Positions 1 to 13,075 of a stretch of DNA of 64,000 nt are shown here, piece by piece. Position 1 is the first letter of the stretch, and every line of letters begins with the position of its first letter. The notes under the pieces were generated by a model, which did no database searches, was not told where the DNA came from, and was given only the letters and a program-made list of their open reading frames with translations. Source of the DNA: Anaeramoeba flamelloides (lineage: Eukaryota; Metamonada; Anaeramoebidae); assembly GCA_027625915.1 (NCBI GenBank), contig JANTQA010000032.1, positions 496,001 to 560,000 on the forward strand. Reading direction: 5' to 3'. The position numbers and the translations under genes were made by a program.

Positions 1-854
1 TTATCAATGCGGGGGTCAACGTGACAATAAATCAAACAAATTTAATTGAAAAAACAAATTCCTTAAAGAATTTTATAATTAAGGAAGTTACAAGATTATT
101 GCAATTATTTTCAATAGTTGAAGATTTTTTTTGTTTATTTAACAATGAAGAAAATTGTGACATTAAAATACTTGGCAAGAAGCTTCATAAAAATTGGATA
201 GAATTTAGACTTGGGTATCAAATTGACAAAAATTTTGAATTAATTTTATCAAAATATAATGAAAGGGAAAGAAATCTATTCTGGATTTGGCTATACTCTG
301 GTATGTTTCTTGAAAGGCGTTCAATAGTTGTCGAAATTGCAGAAAGGGTTGGAATTGTCAATATTGGTGAAAAAACTGGCAGAAACGGTTTAATTAATGA
401 CTTGAAAAGGCTTTATTACTCCAAAGTATACCTAAAGGATTTCACAATAATTACGAAAAACAATGATGAAATTGATGTTCATAAAATTATTTTGCAGGCA
501 AGAACAGGTTTATTTAGAAACTTTTTTAATTCAATAAAAGACTTAAAAAATAAAGTTTCAGATTATACAAAAAAATCTTTCCAATCAATCCAAAATTTTA
601 TTCACTTCTTATACTTTGACGATTTGCCATCAGTTGGTTCTGTCATAGAAAATGAATTCATTTTAGAAGACTATTATGAATCCATCCTTTATTATCAATT
701 AAATTCAAATACTAACCTGTCGTATTGCCTTGAACAAATTAAAAAAATGAAAACAAATGATAATGAAAATGAAAATGGTAATATCAATGAAAAGAACAGG
801 AGACAAATTAACACTAAAAGTAAATCAAAAAAACCTTTTAGGTTTCTTTATTAA
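1..854 (+). CDS. BTB/POZ-domain protein, 5'-truncated by the window edge
   Basis: The frame is open from the window's first bases through the TAA at 852-854. No ATG lies near the left edge; the codon at 21 is GTG, so the true start is upstream, outside the window. The visible C-terminal part is about 283 residues. The segment at roughly nt 424-720 fits a BTB fold: a DFTIIT strand, then DVHKIILQARTGLFRNFF, matching the family pattern of a strand followed by HK..L..RS..F. BTB domains mediate dimerisation and cullin-3 adaptor binding. The first residues (INAGVNV) resemble the end of an ankyrin repeat, so an ankyrin-plus-BTB protein is possible; that part is inference. The tail after nt 745 is Asn/Glu/Lys-rich low complexity. 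Confidence 0.75.
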   Translation, partial: INAGVNVTINQTNLIEKTNSLKNFIIKEVTRLLQLFSIVEDFFCLFNNEENCDIKILGKKLHKNWIEFRLGYQIDKNFELILSKYNERERNLFWIWLYSGMFLERRSIVVEIAERVGIVNIGEKTGRNGLINDLKRLYYSKVYLKDFTIITKNNDEIDVHKIILQARTGLFRNFFNSIKDLKNKVSDYTKKSFQSIQNFIHFLYFDDLPSVGSVIENEFILEDYYESILYYQLNSNTNLSYCLEQIKKMKTNDNENENGNINEKNRRQINTKSKSKKPFRFLY

Positions 855-3222
855 ATTTGGATAAATACTTTGAAAATCTAAATAATCTAATTTTCTTTGA
901 AATATTTATTTTTATTTTTGATGTTTAAATACTTTTTTGAAGATTGAGTTTAATAAATATATTTGAAAATAAATTTGCCCCACTTTTTTGGAAATAGCTT
1001 ATATATCCCTCAGAACCCCAAATATACTAATTGCCTTCGAAAAAAAATATTTACTTTGAGTTGTTATAAAAAAAAATTTAAAGGTATTGAATTTAAAAAT
1101 AATTATCTTAAAATATTTTTATAATTAAAAATTGCATAGGAGCATACAATAAAAAAATAGCTTGAAAAATATTTTTTCAAATTTTCTTTTTCTTGGTTTT
1201 TATGATTTTATTATTTTTCGAAATTTATTGAAAAAAAAATATTTTTTTTGAACAGTTTGTTTAAACATCAAAAACTTCTTAGTTTTAATAATTAAAACAC
1301 ATCACTCTTGACTGGAAATTTTTTGGGATCCACCCTATGTACCCCAAAAAATGCTTTTTTATTATTAAATCATTTATCCATCATAAAAGATATCTTGATA
1401 TCACATAGAAATTTTGGTTTATCTATTAATTTGTCATTCAATGGTAATATATATATATATATATATATATTTGATTCTAAATAATTTTAAATAAAATAAA
1501 ATAGGAGTTCAATTAGAAAAAAAAATGATATTTTTTTATTCATTATAAAACTTTACAGTTTTTTCAAGATAAATTTTTTTTACAAATTTAAATTATTTGG
1601 TCATTTGTTCCAGACTATTTAACATAAAGTTTTTAGAATTTTTATATTTAGCAATTTCGAATTTTTGACTTTTTAAAATTAATGTATATAACAAACAATA
1701 TACTTTAACTTTAAGATATTCAATCAATATTTACTTTAAATGATCCGATTAATTTAACTAGATAAACACCATTTAACCCAAAATGGCCCAGTCAAAAATG
1801 AAAAATTCACTTTATTTTTAAGATAAACCAAAATTAAATTGTTTAGAAATACGAAAAATAATAACCTTAGTATTAGAGTCAATAATCATCAAAGAAATAC
1901 CTGAACAGACCATAAATTTTTCAAAATAAAAAAAAAACATTAAAAAATTTTTTTGGTCCCTTTTCATTATAATGAATGGTGCAAATTTTCTCAATTTATC
2001 TAGTCAATTAAAATTGTTGACAAAAAGATTTTTTCCTTGTAAATGTATGAATTTTAATAGAAAAGACAAAATCTTACTTATTTAAATATTAATTTGGTGT
2101 TTCGAACATTTTTTTTCCAAATTTTATTTTTAAAAAAAATAAAAAAGAAAAGAAGAAAAAAAAAAGTAAAATACAAAAAAATAATTACTAAATATGAAAA
2201 AATGATTTTGATCTAAAAATTCAAATTTTAGTTTGAGAAGAATAATAAATTAAACATATAGAATATGTTCTATTTATTCAATAAAACTATTCTATTTGAT
2301 TGAAAAGTGCGTTTAAATTCCGTATTCAAAAGGTTTTTTTCTAATTTTTACAAAGAAAAAAATATAAAAAAGCATATGTTCCTTAATTAAAGTGATTATT
2401 TTATTATTTTTATTTGAAATTTAGTTCATATTTTTTTAGATTTAGAATCAATGGCTTAATATAGTTATGGATTATTTTGTTGATTTAATTGGTAATTTTA
2501 TTAAACAAAATTTTTAAACAAATATTATTTTTCGTTTTATTTTCATTTTTTAACTTATTGCTATTATCTGTAATCGCCATTGGTAAAAAAATCCAATTTT
2601 AAAAGAAAATTATTCTAATCATTTTATATAAAAAGATTTGATGTCATTGATACATATAACATTTTTCTTAATAATTCTAGATAATATTAAAAAGAAAAAG
2701 AAAAAATCACATTTAATTGGCAATTTTAAATTGAATTAATGAACTCAAACTTTTGATATTAAATATTATCATACTGATCACATATTTATTATTCCGATCA
2801 TACGTAAAAAAATACAATGTCCAATCCTATATATATATACCCAAGTGAATACAAACCTAACATTATTTAAGAAACAATCAAAAAATATTACAATATTGAT
2901 ATTTTCAACTACCCCGCGCCTAACTCGGGTATATTTCACTATTCTTAAACAACTCTAGTAAGAAAAATATTCCCTCAAAATTGCCTAACATGTCCAATTA
3001 TATTAAATAGTACACATCGGCTTTGAACAAAATATTATTAGACACGTGTATACACCCACAGAAATTATTCATTTTTTCAGTACATACTATAACAACACCA
3101 TTATCGTTCAACCTCAAAATTAAAATTACATCAAGATGACACAATTTTATATAAGATTTTTCAATAATTTTATACCATTTAAAATTTCCATTACAAAAAA
3201 TTTTTCTTTCTTTTTTTTAATA

Positions 3223-3419
3223 CAGTCGGTTCCACTTTTAAGGCACAAACTTTCAACGAAATTTAAGGCACAATAAAAATCTCAAATTAAGGCACAAAAT
3301 TTTGTAATTTTTTTTTTTCAATTTAATTTACTAGTATTTGAATTCTGTGCCTTAATTTGAGATTTTTATTGTGTCTTAAATTTCGTTGACAGTTTGTGCC
3401 TTAAACGTGGAACTGACTG
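3223..3419. mobile_element. MITE family 1, copy 1 (Tc1/mariner type)
   Basis: A 197-bp near-perfect foldback. The left end reads CAGTCGGTTCCAC and the right end is its complement GTGGAACTGACTG. Both are bounded by TA (3221-3222 and 3420-3421), the target duplication of Tc1/mariner elements. Each arm is about 80 bases, carries two TTAAGGCACAA modules, and is separated from the other by a short AT loop. It has no coding capacity. Three further copies lie at 14066, 23216 and 40057. Confidence 0.85.
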
Positions 3420-5562
3420 TAGTTATATAACATTATTAATCATAATACCTGTTACATGTATCAAGTGCATCAATTCTTTTCACATGGGTCCAGTAGTATG
3501 ATTTTTCGGTAAATTTGCTATTTTTAACATGTTATAATTGTTCAAATTGTATTTCAAACTGCAAAATAATATATTTTTTTATTATTATTGGGGTTTTATC
3601 TTTTATTATTATTTCCAAAATATCATCAAAAAAAAAAAAAAAAAGACAAATAGATTTTATATTATTATTTTCTTTTATTGATCGATTTAAGTAACATATT
3701 TTGAAAAAGATGTATCAAAATCAAAACTCGGTATAAATCCCAGTATCCAAAAATTAATTCTCTATTTGGTATTTAAATACCAATGAATCCATGGCATCAA
3801 CCTGGCCAAATTCATATTTCAAAAGCCAATTTGAGAAAAATCATTTTTTACAAGTAAAAAAAAAAAGAAAGAAAGAAAACATTGATAAAGATTGTTCATC
3901 TAATAACAGAAATAAGAAGACCATAGAATGTACTTTGGGTAATCTTTTTACCCTTTCAATTAACTAATACTTGAAATTGGTAATTTTTTTCATTAATTTT
4001 GTTTTAAGGTACTTGATTTTTAAAAGACTAATTTTCATTTCAAATTGGTAGAGAAGTGTAAGTATTATATGTAAATTGGGTACTTCTTATGAGATAACAA
4101 AATTTTCATTTCGGTCATTTGGATTTGAGAATAAAATAAAGTATCTAAAACGGGTCTCACTGGAATAATTTTCTAATTAGATTCTATAGATTAGAAGATA
4201 TCTATTTTTTTATTGGTAAAAAACTGAAGAGATGTGATGTTTTACCAGATAATTTTGAAAATTTTGATTCAGATTTATTTTTTAGTCTATATTTTTTTTT
4301 TTTTAGACTTTTTGTCCAATGTAAAAAATTCTCAAATAAATAATAAAAATTAATATAAAAAAATAACACATAACTTTCCATAAAAGAAATACAGGGTGCA
4401 TCGTCAATATTAATATGTTGATGACAAATTCACAAATTATTCTTTAATTTATCTTTTTGCTTTAATATGGATTATCATAATTTTTTTTTTTTTTTTACAA
4501 TATAAATATATTTCTGAATGTATTAAAAACTCACAATAATTGTCAAATTTGCGATAATCGATAAAGAAAGTAAAAATAAATTGAGAAAATAATTGAGTTT
4601 TAATTATTGCTTTAAAAATTTCTCAAAAAGTCAATAAATATTAAAAAAATATTTAAAAATTAGGTAAAACATAATTGATTATTGATTTTTTTTTTATAAC
4701 AAATTGTTATAATATGATAGATTTTTGAAATAGGAAAAGACATTTCCGTGTATAATAGTTAAATCAAGTGATAAAATTAGAAATTTGCAATATTCGGCCA
4801 AAATCCCCATAATATTATTTTCTCATTAAAACTCATTACAAGGGATTGACTGGATTCCGATGATCAAAAAATAATTTTCTGGTCATATGATTCATTTTTC
4901 AAATATAACCAGTGTTTTTTTTCTTCTTGTTCCAAAATAACATCCAATTCACTATCCCATCATATACATCAGGCCAAATCAATTTTGAAGTTAAACACAT
5001 TGATCTTTTCAAGTAAATTTTAAATTAAAAATGCTTTTTGTTCAAAATTCTTCTTCATCTTTTAAATAATATGATTTTCGGATAGATAAAAAGTTTCAAC
5101 AAATTAATCTATTTTTTGAGATTAAATTTGGAATTTGATCCTTCATTTTTCGAATTTCTTTTTTATTAATAGAACTTTAAGAAATCAATACTATAACAAC
5201 GTAGGATTTATTGTTGATTTCTTTGATCGGTTAATGGAAAAGCTTTCTGGTAAAAAAAATATATGTTTTTGTTTTGAAACAAAGATTAGAGTCTTGGGAA
5301 GGAATTGTTTTTATCACTTTCTTTTCTCAAAACAATTGTAAAAAAAAGTGAAAAAAGGAAAAAAAAGTGATAAACAATTTTTAATATGGAACCTATCCTT
5401 AACTGAAAAATGTAAAGATTTATTAAAAAAAGTTCAAAGGGAAAAAAAGTGAACACGGTTTTTAATTGGGAACATTACTGAAAATGAAAAGTAAGATCAA
5501 TTAAAAATAAAAGAAACAATAAATGAGAAAACAATATAGATGATTCAAAGATAATCTCAAAA

Positions 5563-5830
5563 CTTTTTTTAATAAAATCTTTTTAGTTTGGGTTGGTTTT
5601 GGTTGATCAATTAGTAAAACTTTATTCAAAAAATTCACTATTTTTAATTTTCCAAAACCCCATGAAAGATTTCGATAAATAAGTAGATTTAAAATGTATT
5701 TGTTGATTTGATTGAAAATAATAGAACTAATTCTTCTTTGAAGTTAATTTGTTTCTTCTTTTTGTTGGTTTTACTTTTAATGTTTTCAGTTTGGTTCCCT
5801 ACAACAATTTTGTTGAATTTTTTTTCTGTT
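5563..5830. repeat. Diverged duplication A, copy 1
   Basis: Aligns by eye with 6284-6545 in the same orientation. Shared landmarks include TTTTAGT, TTGATCAATTA, GATTTCGATAA, TTGTTGATTTGATTG and AAGTTAATTTGTTTCTT, in the same order and spacing. No coding potential is seen. Confidence 0.6.
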
Positions 5831-6283
5831 GAATTTTTAGTCTAAAGATAAAATTTACTTTATGTTTATTCTCGGTTTGTGGATCATTTTAATATGTAAG
5901 CCTTCTAAAAATAAAGATCCCAACTTTGAATCTGAAATATGGGTCAACAAAGCTTTTTCGGTAATTTTAACAACATAATTAAGAAAAAAAAAGAGCAGAA
6001 AATTTTTTTCTCCTTGAAAATTGAAAAACCTGTCTGATGGGATTTCTTTTCGTACAACAATCAAAAAAAGCTGTAACAAATTTTGAATCGAGGACAATTC
6101 AAAAACAAAAGAAAAATTCACAAAGCTTGTTCAGAAAAATCAGAAATTTTCTTTTATTTTGAAGCATAGCGATCTGCTTTGGATTTTAGCAATTCAAAGG
6201 TGCACCCCGGTGTCCAAGAAATGACTTTGATTGGCTAGAATAGAGTTAAGAAAGAGAAAAAGAAGTATTCGCCACAATAACAG

Positions 6284-6545
6284 TTTTTTTAAATACTATC
6301 TTTTAGTATGGACTTTTCTTTGATTGATCAATTATTTAGAATTTGTTCAAATAATTGACTATTTTTGACATCTCCATAACCACACTGATCAATTTCGATA
6401 AGACAAGTAGATTTAAATAGTATTTGTTGATTTGATTGACAATAAGATAATGAATTATTCTTTAAAGTTAATTTGTTTCTTATTTTATTTGATTTTACTT
6501 TTCATTTTCAGTAATGTTCTCTATCAAAAATGATGTTGAACTTTT
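6284..6545. repeat. Diverged duplication A, copy 2
   Basis: Second copy of the block at 5563-5830, about 720 bases downstream and in direct orientation, upstream of SEC61A. It has the same ordered landmarks with many substitutions and small indels, so it is an old copy. Confidence 0.6.
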
Positions 6546-6879
6546 TTTACTTGTTTAACTTTTTTTCCACAAACGATTAGTTGGTTTAATTTGAACTTCC
6601 CAAGGGGTGGTCTGCCTTTGAGGGAATAAACAGAAGAATGGTTTGTACAAATATAAAGTCTCGTGTTATTTTTATATCCTAACGAGTCAAGAATGTAATT
6701 AGGGTTGCAGGAACAAAAGAGAATTCGTTTTGTAATTCTCAATGAAATGAGAGAAAGTCAAAACACAAAAATTTTAAAAAATGTTGTTTGCTTTTTAAAA
6801 CCACAAATCATTTTTCTTATTTTCTTTTTTAGTCTAGTTATTTTATTAACTTAAGGAAAAATAAAAAACTTCAATAAAT

Positions 6880-9400
6880 ATGGGTAAACTATTAGATATA
6901 ATTTCACCTCTTTTACAGTTTGTTCCAGAGGTCAAGAAACCAATAAACAAAATCCCACTTAAAGAAAAAATCTGGTGGACTTTAGGTACACTTTTTGTTT
7001 ATCTTATTGCATGCCAGATCCCAATTTTTGGTATCATTGTAAACTCTGGTTCAGATCCTTTATACCATCTTAGAGCAGTTATGGCTTCAAATCGTTTCAC
7101 TTTAATGGAGCTTGGTATCTCACCAATTGTCACTTCTTCCCTTGTTATGCAACTTCTTGCCGGTGCTAAAATTTTAAACATCGATCAAAATAACAGACAA
7201 GAAAAAGCTAAATTTGAATCAGCTCAAAAGCGTACAAATATTTTTTATACTTTTTTTTTTTTTTTTTTTTTTTTTCCTTTTTTTATATTTTTAATTTTTC
7301 TTTTGAAAAAAGTTACTTTTTTTTTTTTTTTTTCATTTTTCTTTTTATTTGACTTTTGTAATGATTTCCAACTACCTTTCTTTTTGAAGGTCTTCAATTG
7401 GTTTTGATTTAAAAATCAACGATCTCTCAAAAAATAATTTTTTTTTCCTTGATTTCCTTCCTTCTCTTTTATGAAAATAAATTCTGAACCTTAAATCAAA
7501 AAAAAAAAGAATCGAAAAAAAAAACCACTCTTACTTTTCGTCAAATCCCGTCACACATTTAAACTCATTTAAACTCATTTAAATTTTTTTTTATTTTATT
7601 TTATTATCTTTTCAAATTAATACCAATAAATTATTCAACTACCTCAAAAAATCCACCATTCTTTACTTCTAAAAGTTTTGGGTTTAATTGTAACCTTTGG
7701 ACAAGCAACACTTTATGTTTTTAGTGGAATGTATGGATCTTTGTCCGACTTGGGAATCTTTAGATCTGTCTTTATTGTTCTTCAATTATCACTTTCAGGT
7801 ATTATTGTCTTATTACTTGATGAACTTCTTCAAAAAGGATACGGACTTGGTTCTGGAATTTCTTTATTTATTACAACTAACACTTGTGAAAATATTGTTT
7901 GGAAGGCTTTTAGTCCAACAACAACAAACACTGGAAGAGGTAAATTATCATTTTTTTTTTTTTTATTTCGATTTACGATTTCCTTTTTTTTTTTTTTTTT
8001 GACACTGGTATTTGAATTATAAATAGGAAAATATTTTCACTTCCTTTTATATTTCCTTTTTCAAACAGAGTTTCCTCAAGAAGTAGGTTGTAAATTGTAG
8101 ACTTTGTGACAAAAAGGAAATTGTAGACCAAGTGAAAAAATTTCCCATTTGTAATTCAAAGACCAGTATATTAAAATTATTCACTTTAAACACTGTTCTT
8201 TGATTACCCTTAAATTAAACTTGTATTCTCTTTTTATTTTTTGCAAAATTCTTAAAAACTGGAAAAAAATTCCAATCTTTCTCAATCCCAAACCTGATTG
8301 GCTTTTTCAAAATCAACAAATCATACAAATCAAAATAATTCATTTCAATTTCTGATCAAAAAAAATCATGAAAAAATAATCCAAATTAGGAACTGAATTC
8401 GAAGGAGCAATTATTGCCTTTTTCCATTTTTTAATTACCAGAAAAGACAAAACAAGGGCATTAAAGGAAGCCTTTTACAGAAGAAACTTACCAAACATTA
8501 CCAATCTCCTTGCCACTGTGATCATCTTTTTAACAGTAATCTATTTCCAATCTTTCCGTGTTGAGCTCCCCTTAAGATCCCAAAGAGTCAAGGGTAACGC
8601 AGGAACATATCCAATCAAATTATTTTACACATCAAATATGCCAATCATTTTACAATCTGCACTCGTTACCAACTTTTTCTTCTTCTCACAGATGCTCTAC
8701 AAAAAATTTGGTGGCAACATTTTGATTAGACTTTTAGGAAAATGGGAAGATGTCGCAAACCAAGGAAGAGCAATTCCAGTTTCAGGCCTTGCTTATTTCA
8801 TTTCCCCACCACGATCCTTCCTCGAGATCTTTACAAACCCATTCCATGCCGTAATTTACTTAACCTTTATCTTGGGTACTTCAATTATCTTTTCAAAATC
8901 TTGGGTAGACATCTCCGGTTCCTCCGCTAAAGATGTTGCCAAACAATTAAGAGACCAAAAAATGTCTCTTCGAGGTGGTTACCGTGACCAAACAGTAAAA
9001 AGAAAACTTGCCAAATATATTTCAACAGCTGCTAAATTTGGTGGTTTGTGTATCGGTATTTTATCAATTGTTTCCGATTTTATGGGTAAGTATTTTTTCT
9101 TTTTCTTTTTTTAAAATTTCTCGAAGAATTTTTTATTAATTTTTTTTTTTCTTTTCATTTTTCTAATTTTTTATTTTTCATTTTGTTCTTTTCATTCACC
9201 ATCCTTCGATTTCAAATTTCTAAATTGTCTTATTTTTCTCAACATAATTTGTTAATTTCTATTTTTTATTAAAAGGTGCCATTGGATCTGGAACTGGTAT
9301 TTTATTAGCTGTAACAATGATCCACCAATACTTTGAAACTATCCAAAAAGAATCTGGTGGAATTGCTGGATTAGGTGGATTAGGAAATCTCTTCAAATAA
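6880..9400 (+). CDS. SEC61A: Sec61 translocon alpha subunit
   Basis: The pore-forming subunit of the ER protein-conducting channel (SecY family, about 10 membrane helices). Exons read as 6880-7231, 7676-7939, 8390-9085 and 9276-9400, all joined in phase 1 at GT-AG introns of 444, 450 and 190 bases. The product is 478 aa, against about 476 in animals. The joins restore family sequence: [27 protein letters not shown] and [17 protein letters not shown]. Other family landmarks are [24 protein letters not shown], read in two pieces around residues 73-96, then [38 protein letters not shown] and [12 protein letters not shown]. No catalytic residues are expected. Intron 2 hosts a foldback element. 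Long T runs inside the introns keep several false frames open. Confidence 0.96.
8005..8166. mobile_element. Foldback family 2, copy in SEC61A intron 2
   Basis: A 162-bp inverted repeat wholly inside the intron. The left arm begins CTGGTATTTGAATTATAAAT and the right arm ends ATTTGTAATTCAAAGACCAG, followed by TA. The arms are about 40 bases, with an AT-rich centre. Relatives are at 52726-52891 and 63783-63945, with a decayed one starting at 42601. Confidence 0.75.
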
Positions 9401-9869
9401 AAGATTTTTTTCTCTGAATCTCAAAATTTCAATAATTAATTTGTCTTTTTTTTTTTTTATAATTATTTATTCAAATTTTAAAAATCTAACAACAATATAT
9501 CATATTATCGAAAATTTTGAATTGTTTTTTCTGTTTTTTTTTTTTTTTATTTTGTCTTTTTTTGAATTTTGAGAAATTTTTAATTTATTTTAAACAATAT
9601 GATTAGACATCTAAACTATTTCCTAAAAGATGTGGTTCTTTTTTTTTATTTCAAATAATATTCTTTTTTAAAGTCATTCGATTAAAAAATTAGTAATAAA
9701 CAAATTCAGAGGTGTATTAATATTGATCAAAACATTGACTTTTGTAAACTAAATTTCATAATAAATGGCCCATTTACCTTTGAATTTTGAATTGCTTTTG
9801 TATCTTTTTGAAGTTTTTCCTCTCACAACACTAGCATAAAAAAATAAAATTGTAAAAAAAAAGTTAGAC

Positions 9870-10640
9870 GAAACTACAACGTTCCTTAATCTTTCATCTT
9901 AAATAATAGACTTTATTCATAATAGAATCAAAATTACAGAACTCTAAATTTATGAGGATATTCTATTTATTGTTGTCAGTATAACCACGATTTTTAAAAG
10001 TCTCTAGTCTAGAAAAAAGGTATGTTTTGGGGTAAAAATTTTTAAATGGATGTCACAATGAATTTTTTTTAAATTCAACTTTATGATATTTTTTTAAATA
10101 GATAATAACTAATAGTTTTGAAAACACTCTACTCTTCTAAAAAAAATCAAATACAGAAGAAAAAATAACTGATGTTAAATATTCTGTGTCCTAGGTTTTT
10201 TTACTTTTGGAAATAAACAGAAAATTTATTAAATTTTCAGTTTATTACAAAAATTAAAAAAAACCTCACGGAAAAATTAAAAAAAAAATAATTTTTTAAA
10301 TTTATATCAATAAATAATTCTTTAATAATCCAAATGATTGGTTATCAATTTGTAAGATATTTATTAAATTTAAAATACTTTTAAAATATAGGGTTATAAC
10401 CTCTTAACTGTGTAAAAAAAATATTCAAATTTTTTATTAGTAAAATTGAAAAAAAATATTAATAGAACCTGGAAAATTGGATTTTTCAACTTAAATTGTT
10501 AAATATCTTCAAAAATATTTTTTGATCCAAGATCTTTTATTAAACAAGAGTTTTTATTATAAGTGAGGTTATTAAAAAGTGAAAAATTAGCAAATGTTTA
10601 AATTTTTTTTCAAAAAATTTTTTCATAATCGTGAATGAAA
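9870..10640. repeat. Diverged duplication B, copy 1
   Basis: Aligns over most of its length with 23680-24490. Shared ordered landmarks include TATTTATTGTTG, AGTCTCTAGT, TAATAGTTTTGAAAA, AAATTTAAAATACT and AAAAAGTGAAAAAT. The copies differ by different hairpin insertions: 10194-10265 here, about 23990-24060 in the partner. Confidence 0.6.
10194..10265. repeat. Modular hairpin core, copy 1
   Basis: A 72-bp palindrome running from GGTTTTTTTACTTTTGG through a central AATTTATTAAATT to AAAAAAAACC. Near-identical cores are at 31050-31123, 57319-57390 and 62104-62177. This copy lacks the long outer arms seen in the other three. Confidence 0.75.
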
Positions 10641-10680
10641 AGTTTGCAAATAAATCATTTTTTCTCTTTTTTATTTTTTC

Positions 10681-10827
10681 AACAGTGCTTTGTTAAAATG
10701 GAAAATGAAAATGAAAAATTGGAAAGAAGTAACTGATGAATTAATGAAAAAATTGGTTTCAAATATGAAAAAGAGATTATATTTTGTTATTCGACTCGAA
10801 GGAGAATCGATAAAGAGGGTTTTTTAA
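10681..10827 (+). pseudogene. Tc1/mariner-like transposase C-terminal relic
   Basis: An open frame of 48 codons ending at TAA 10825-10827. It reads ...NWKEVTDELMKKLVSNM, then KKRLYFVIRLEGESIK. This fits the family's C-terminus, where a W..(I/V) segment leads into L..SMP.R...VI...G..T.Y. The proline and final tyrosine of the usual motif are absent. No DDE catalytic block was found upstream, so only the tail survives. It sits just past the end of duplication B. Confidence 0.5.
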
Positions 10828-11745
10828 TTTTTTAAATTATCTATTTTTTAAGTAATGCTTCTTTCAAAATAAATGGCCCAATTTTTTTTAACAGTTTTTT
10901 TTTATTTTTCTTTCTTTTATTTTTAGACAAAAAATAAATATCTCTTGAGTATAGTATTGAATATTAAAATCTAAATTTTTATATTATAATAGATAACTTC
11001 AATTATTAAAAATATTTTTCTTCAAAATTTGATTTTTACTAGGAAAATCATTTTGAAAGATAGTTTACTTTTTTTTTTTTATTTTTTAAAGAGATCATGT
11101 GGAAAAAAAAAATCTTCGAAAAGACAAATAATCACAAAGAAAATTTCGACTATGCAATGGATTTAAAATTGAATTTAATTATTCATAAAAAATCTTGTTG
11201 TTTAACTTTTTTTCAGTAAAAGTTCAGTAATTAAAAATTGGTAATAGTTATATCAAAAATCTTAATTATATTTTTTTTTAATTTATGAAATATATGTTTT
11301 TTTATATGTTACGAATACTTTAAAAGTGGATTATAATTTAGATTTAATAAAAGATTATTATTCGATATTTAAGAATATTTTTTTTTGATTTTTTATTTTA
11401 AGTGAGTATTATTTTTTGAAATGAGATTAATATTAAATTTTAATAAATGAGAGACTTGAAACCCTTTAATACTAAAAATTTACTTTTATTTTTCACTTTT
11501 TAGGTTCTTAATAATAATTTAAAAGTTAATTTATTTTCCTCAAATTTTCTGAAAAAAGGTAGCTGAAAAAAATAGATTTTATTTCAAAAAAAAAAAAAAT
11601 TATATTGGAGAAATGTTAAGCTAGTTAGTTTTTTTGATATTTTTAATTTAGAACCCATTTGATAACTTTTATTCTGATTTAAAATGTGGGGGTGGAAAAA
11701 ATCTAAAAGGTATATAATTGAAAACATAAATAAAATCACATACCA

Positions 11746-11752
11746 CCCCCCC

Positions 11753-11789
<37 letters not shown>
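11746..11789. repeat. C8-A36 homopolymer tract
   Basis: Eight C followed by 36 A. G/C homopolymers of this length are rare in this AT-rich window; the only comparable ones are C10 at 35007-35016 and G8 near 29205. It could be sequencing noise or slippage. Confidence 0.7.
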
Positions 11790-11791
<2 letters not shown>

Positions 11792-13075
11792 CCCACTTCA
11801 CATATCCTTTGAATTTAACGATTTTTTTAATAACATGTTTATATTTTTTCAATAATTTAATAATAATGTTAAATACTTCCAAATTATATATATATATATA
11901 GTATTAATACTATGAATCTTTTTTTAAATTAGAAAAAATTCAGTAATATTTTAATATAAATGTTGAAAAATAGTTGTTTATATCATTTTCAAAATTGGTC
12001 TAGTAGTAATAAGTATAAATTTTGTTTCTGAAAAGAACCTCTAAAATAATTACTGTTTAATATAAAATTACTGTTTATAAATGATGTACATTTTAGGATA
12101 TGAACTAATCAAAAAAGGAATTGTTTTTTATAATGTTTAAGTTTTTCAATTATAAAAGTTGATTCTCACATTTTTAACCGAAGATTTTTTTCATTTGATA
12201 AAACAGTAAATATTATAGTCAAAAAAGTGATTCGGCATGAGAAGATTCTATTTTTATTTCTATTATACATTTTTGTTTTCACAAACAAAAAATTTATAAA
12301 GAGTGGGTAACAAAATTTTGTCTATGTGATAGATTTAGTAAGAAAACATGTTTAGAGTGCCCAAAATAGATTAAAAGATTATCTTTTATAAGAACTGTGT
12401 AGTTTTATTTTGATTCCTAGGTGATTGATCTTCAACTTCATATGTATTCAGATTATGATTAAAAAATGTACTTTTTGCAAATTTAATTTTTTTTTTTACA
12501 AAAAGTTGAATTTGAAGAGTTTAAGGGATTAGTGTCACCATAAATTTCTCTATAATCAAAGTATGTTGTAATTGGGTGTAAATGATATTAGTATACCATG
12601 GTCCAAATAGCTCTAAAAAATCTATTATAAATCTTATTGCACAATAAATTATTGCATTTTTTACCGAAGATAACTATTAAAAAAGTTTCATTTTGAAAAA
12701 TTTTTTTTTAATTCCTTTTAAAAATCTTAAAAATAGAAACCCAAAATAAAGTATTCTGGCATTTAATAATTCAGATTTAGAACTTCCAAAAGTAACTAAA
12801 CTATTTTTCAAACAAAAGGGCACACCTCTCAAATAGTCAATATCATCGAATTTGATTGTTAATAAGATAATTACTTATTGGTGATTTTCATTTTAATTAT
12901 TCATTTTTTCATTTTTTGCTTTTTTTATTTTTGGATATTGAACAGTTGGAAAATGAAAAAGCAAGATCAGAAAAAACCAATTTGGAAATAATCTACCCGT
13001 GTATAAACTAAAACAGTTTAAGTTTGATTTCGAATGAGTTAGAAATAGGAATTAAGAAAGACCATTATTGGATTG

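Larger units (their letters stand above)
855..6879. other. Gene-poor interval between the BTB gene and SEC61A
   Basis: No convincing gene in 6 kb. Contents: an (AT)n microsatellite at about 1447-1470, a Tc1/mariner-type MITE at 3223-3419, and a diverged direct duplication at 5563-5830 and 6284-6545. Two stretches are less AT-rich than their surroundings: about 2895-3130, and about 6170-6240 with 6590-6640. I could not translate either into anything recognisable on either strand. Confidence 0.6.

Noticed and set aside
21-23. GTG as start of the BTB protein
   Set aside because: The frame is open upstream to the window edge; a non-ATG start is not credible for this gene.
5135-6742. Short frames on both strands (5135-5341, 5855-6121, 6524-6742)
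   Set aside because: Not conserved between the two copies of duplication A, and no family resemblance.
11584-11796. Phe-rich minus-strand frame
   Set aside because: Produced by homopolymer A/T runs; the start lies in a poly-A tract.
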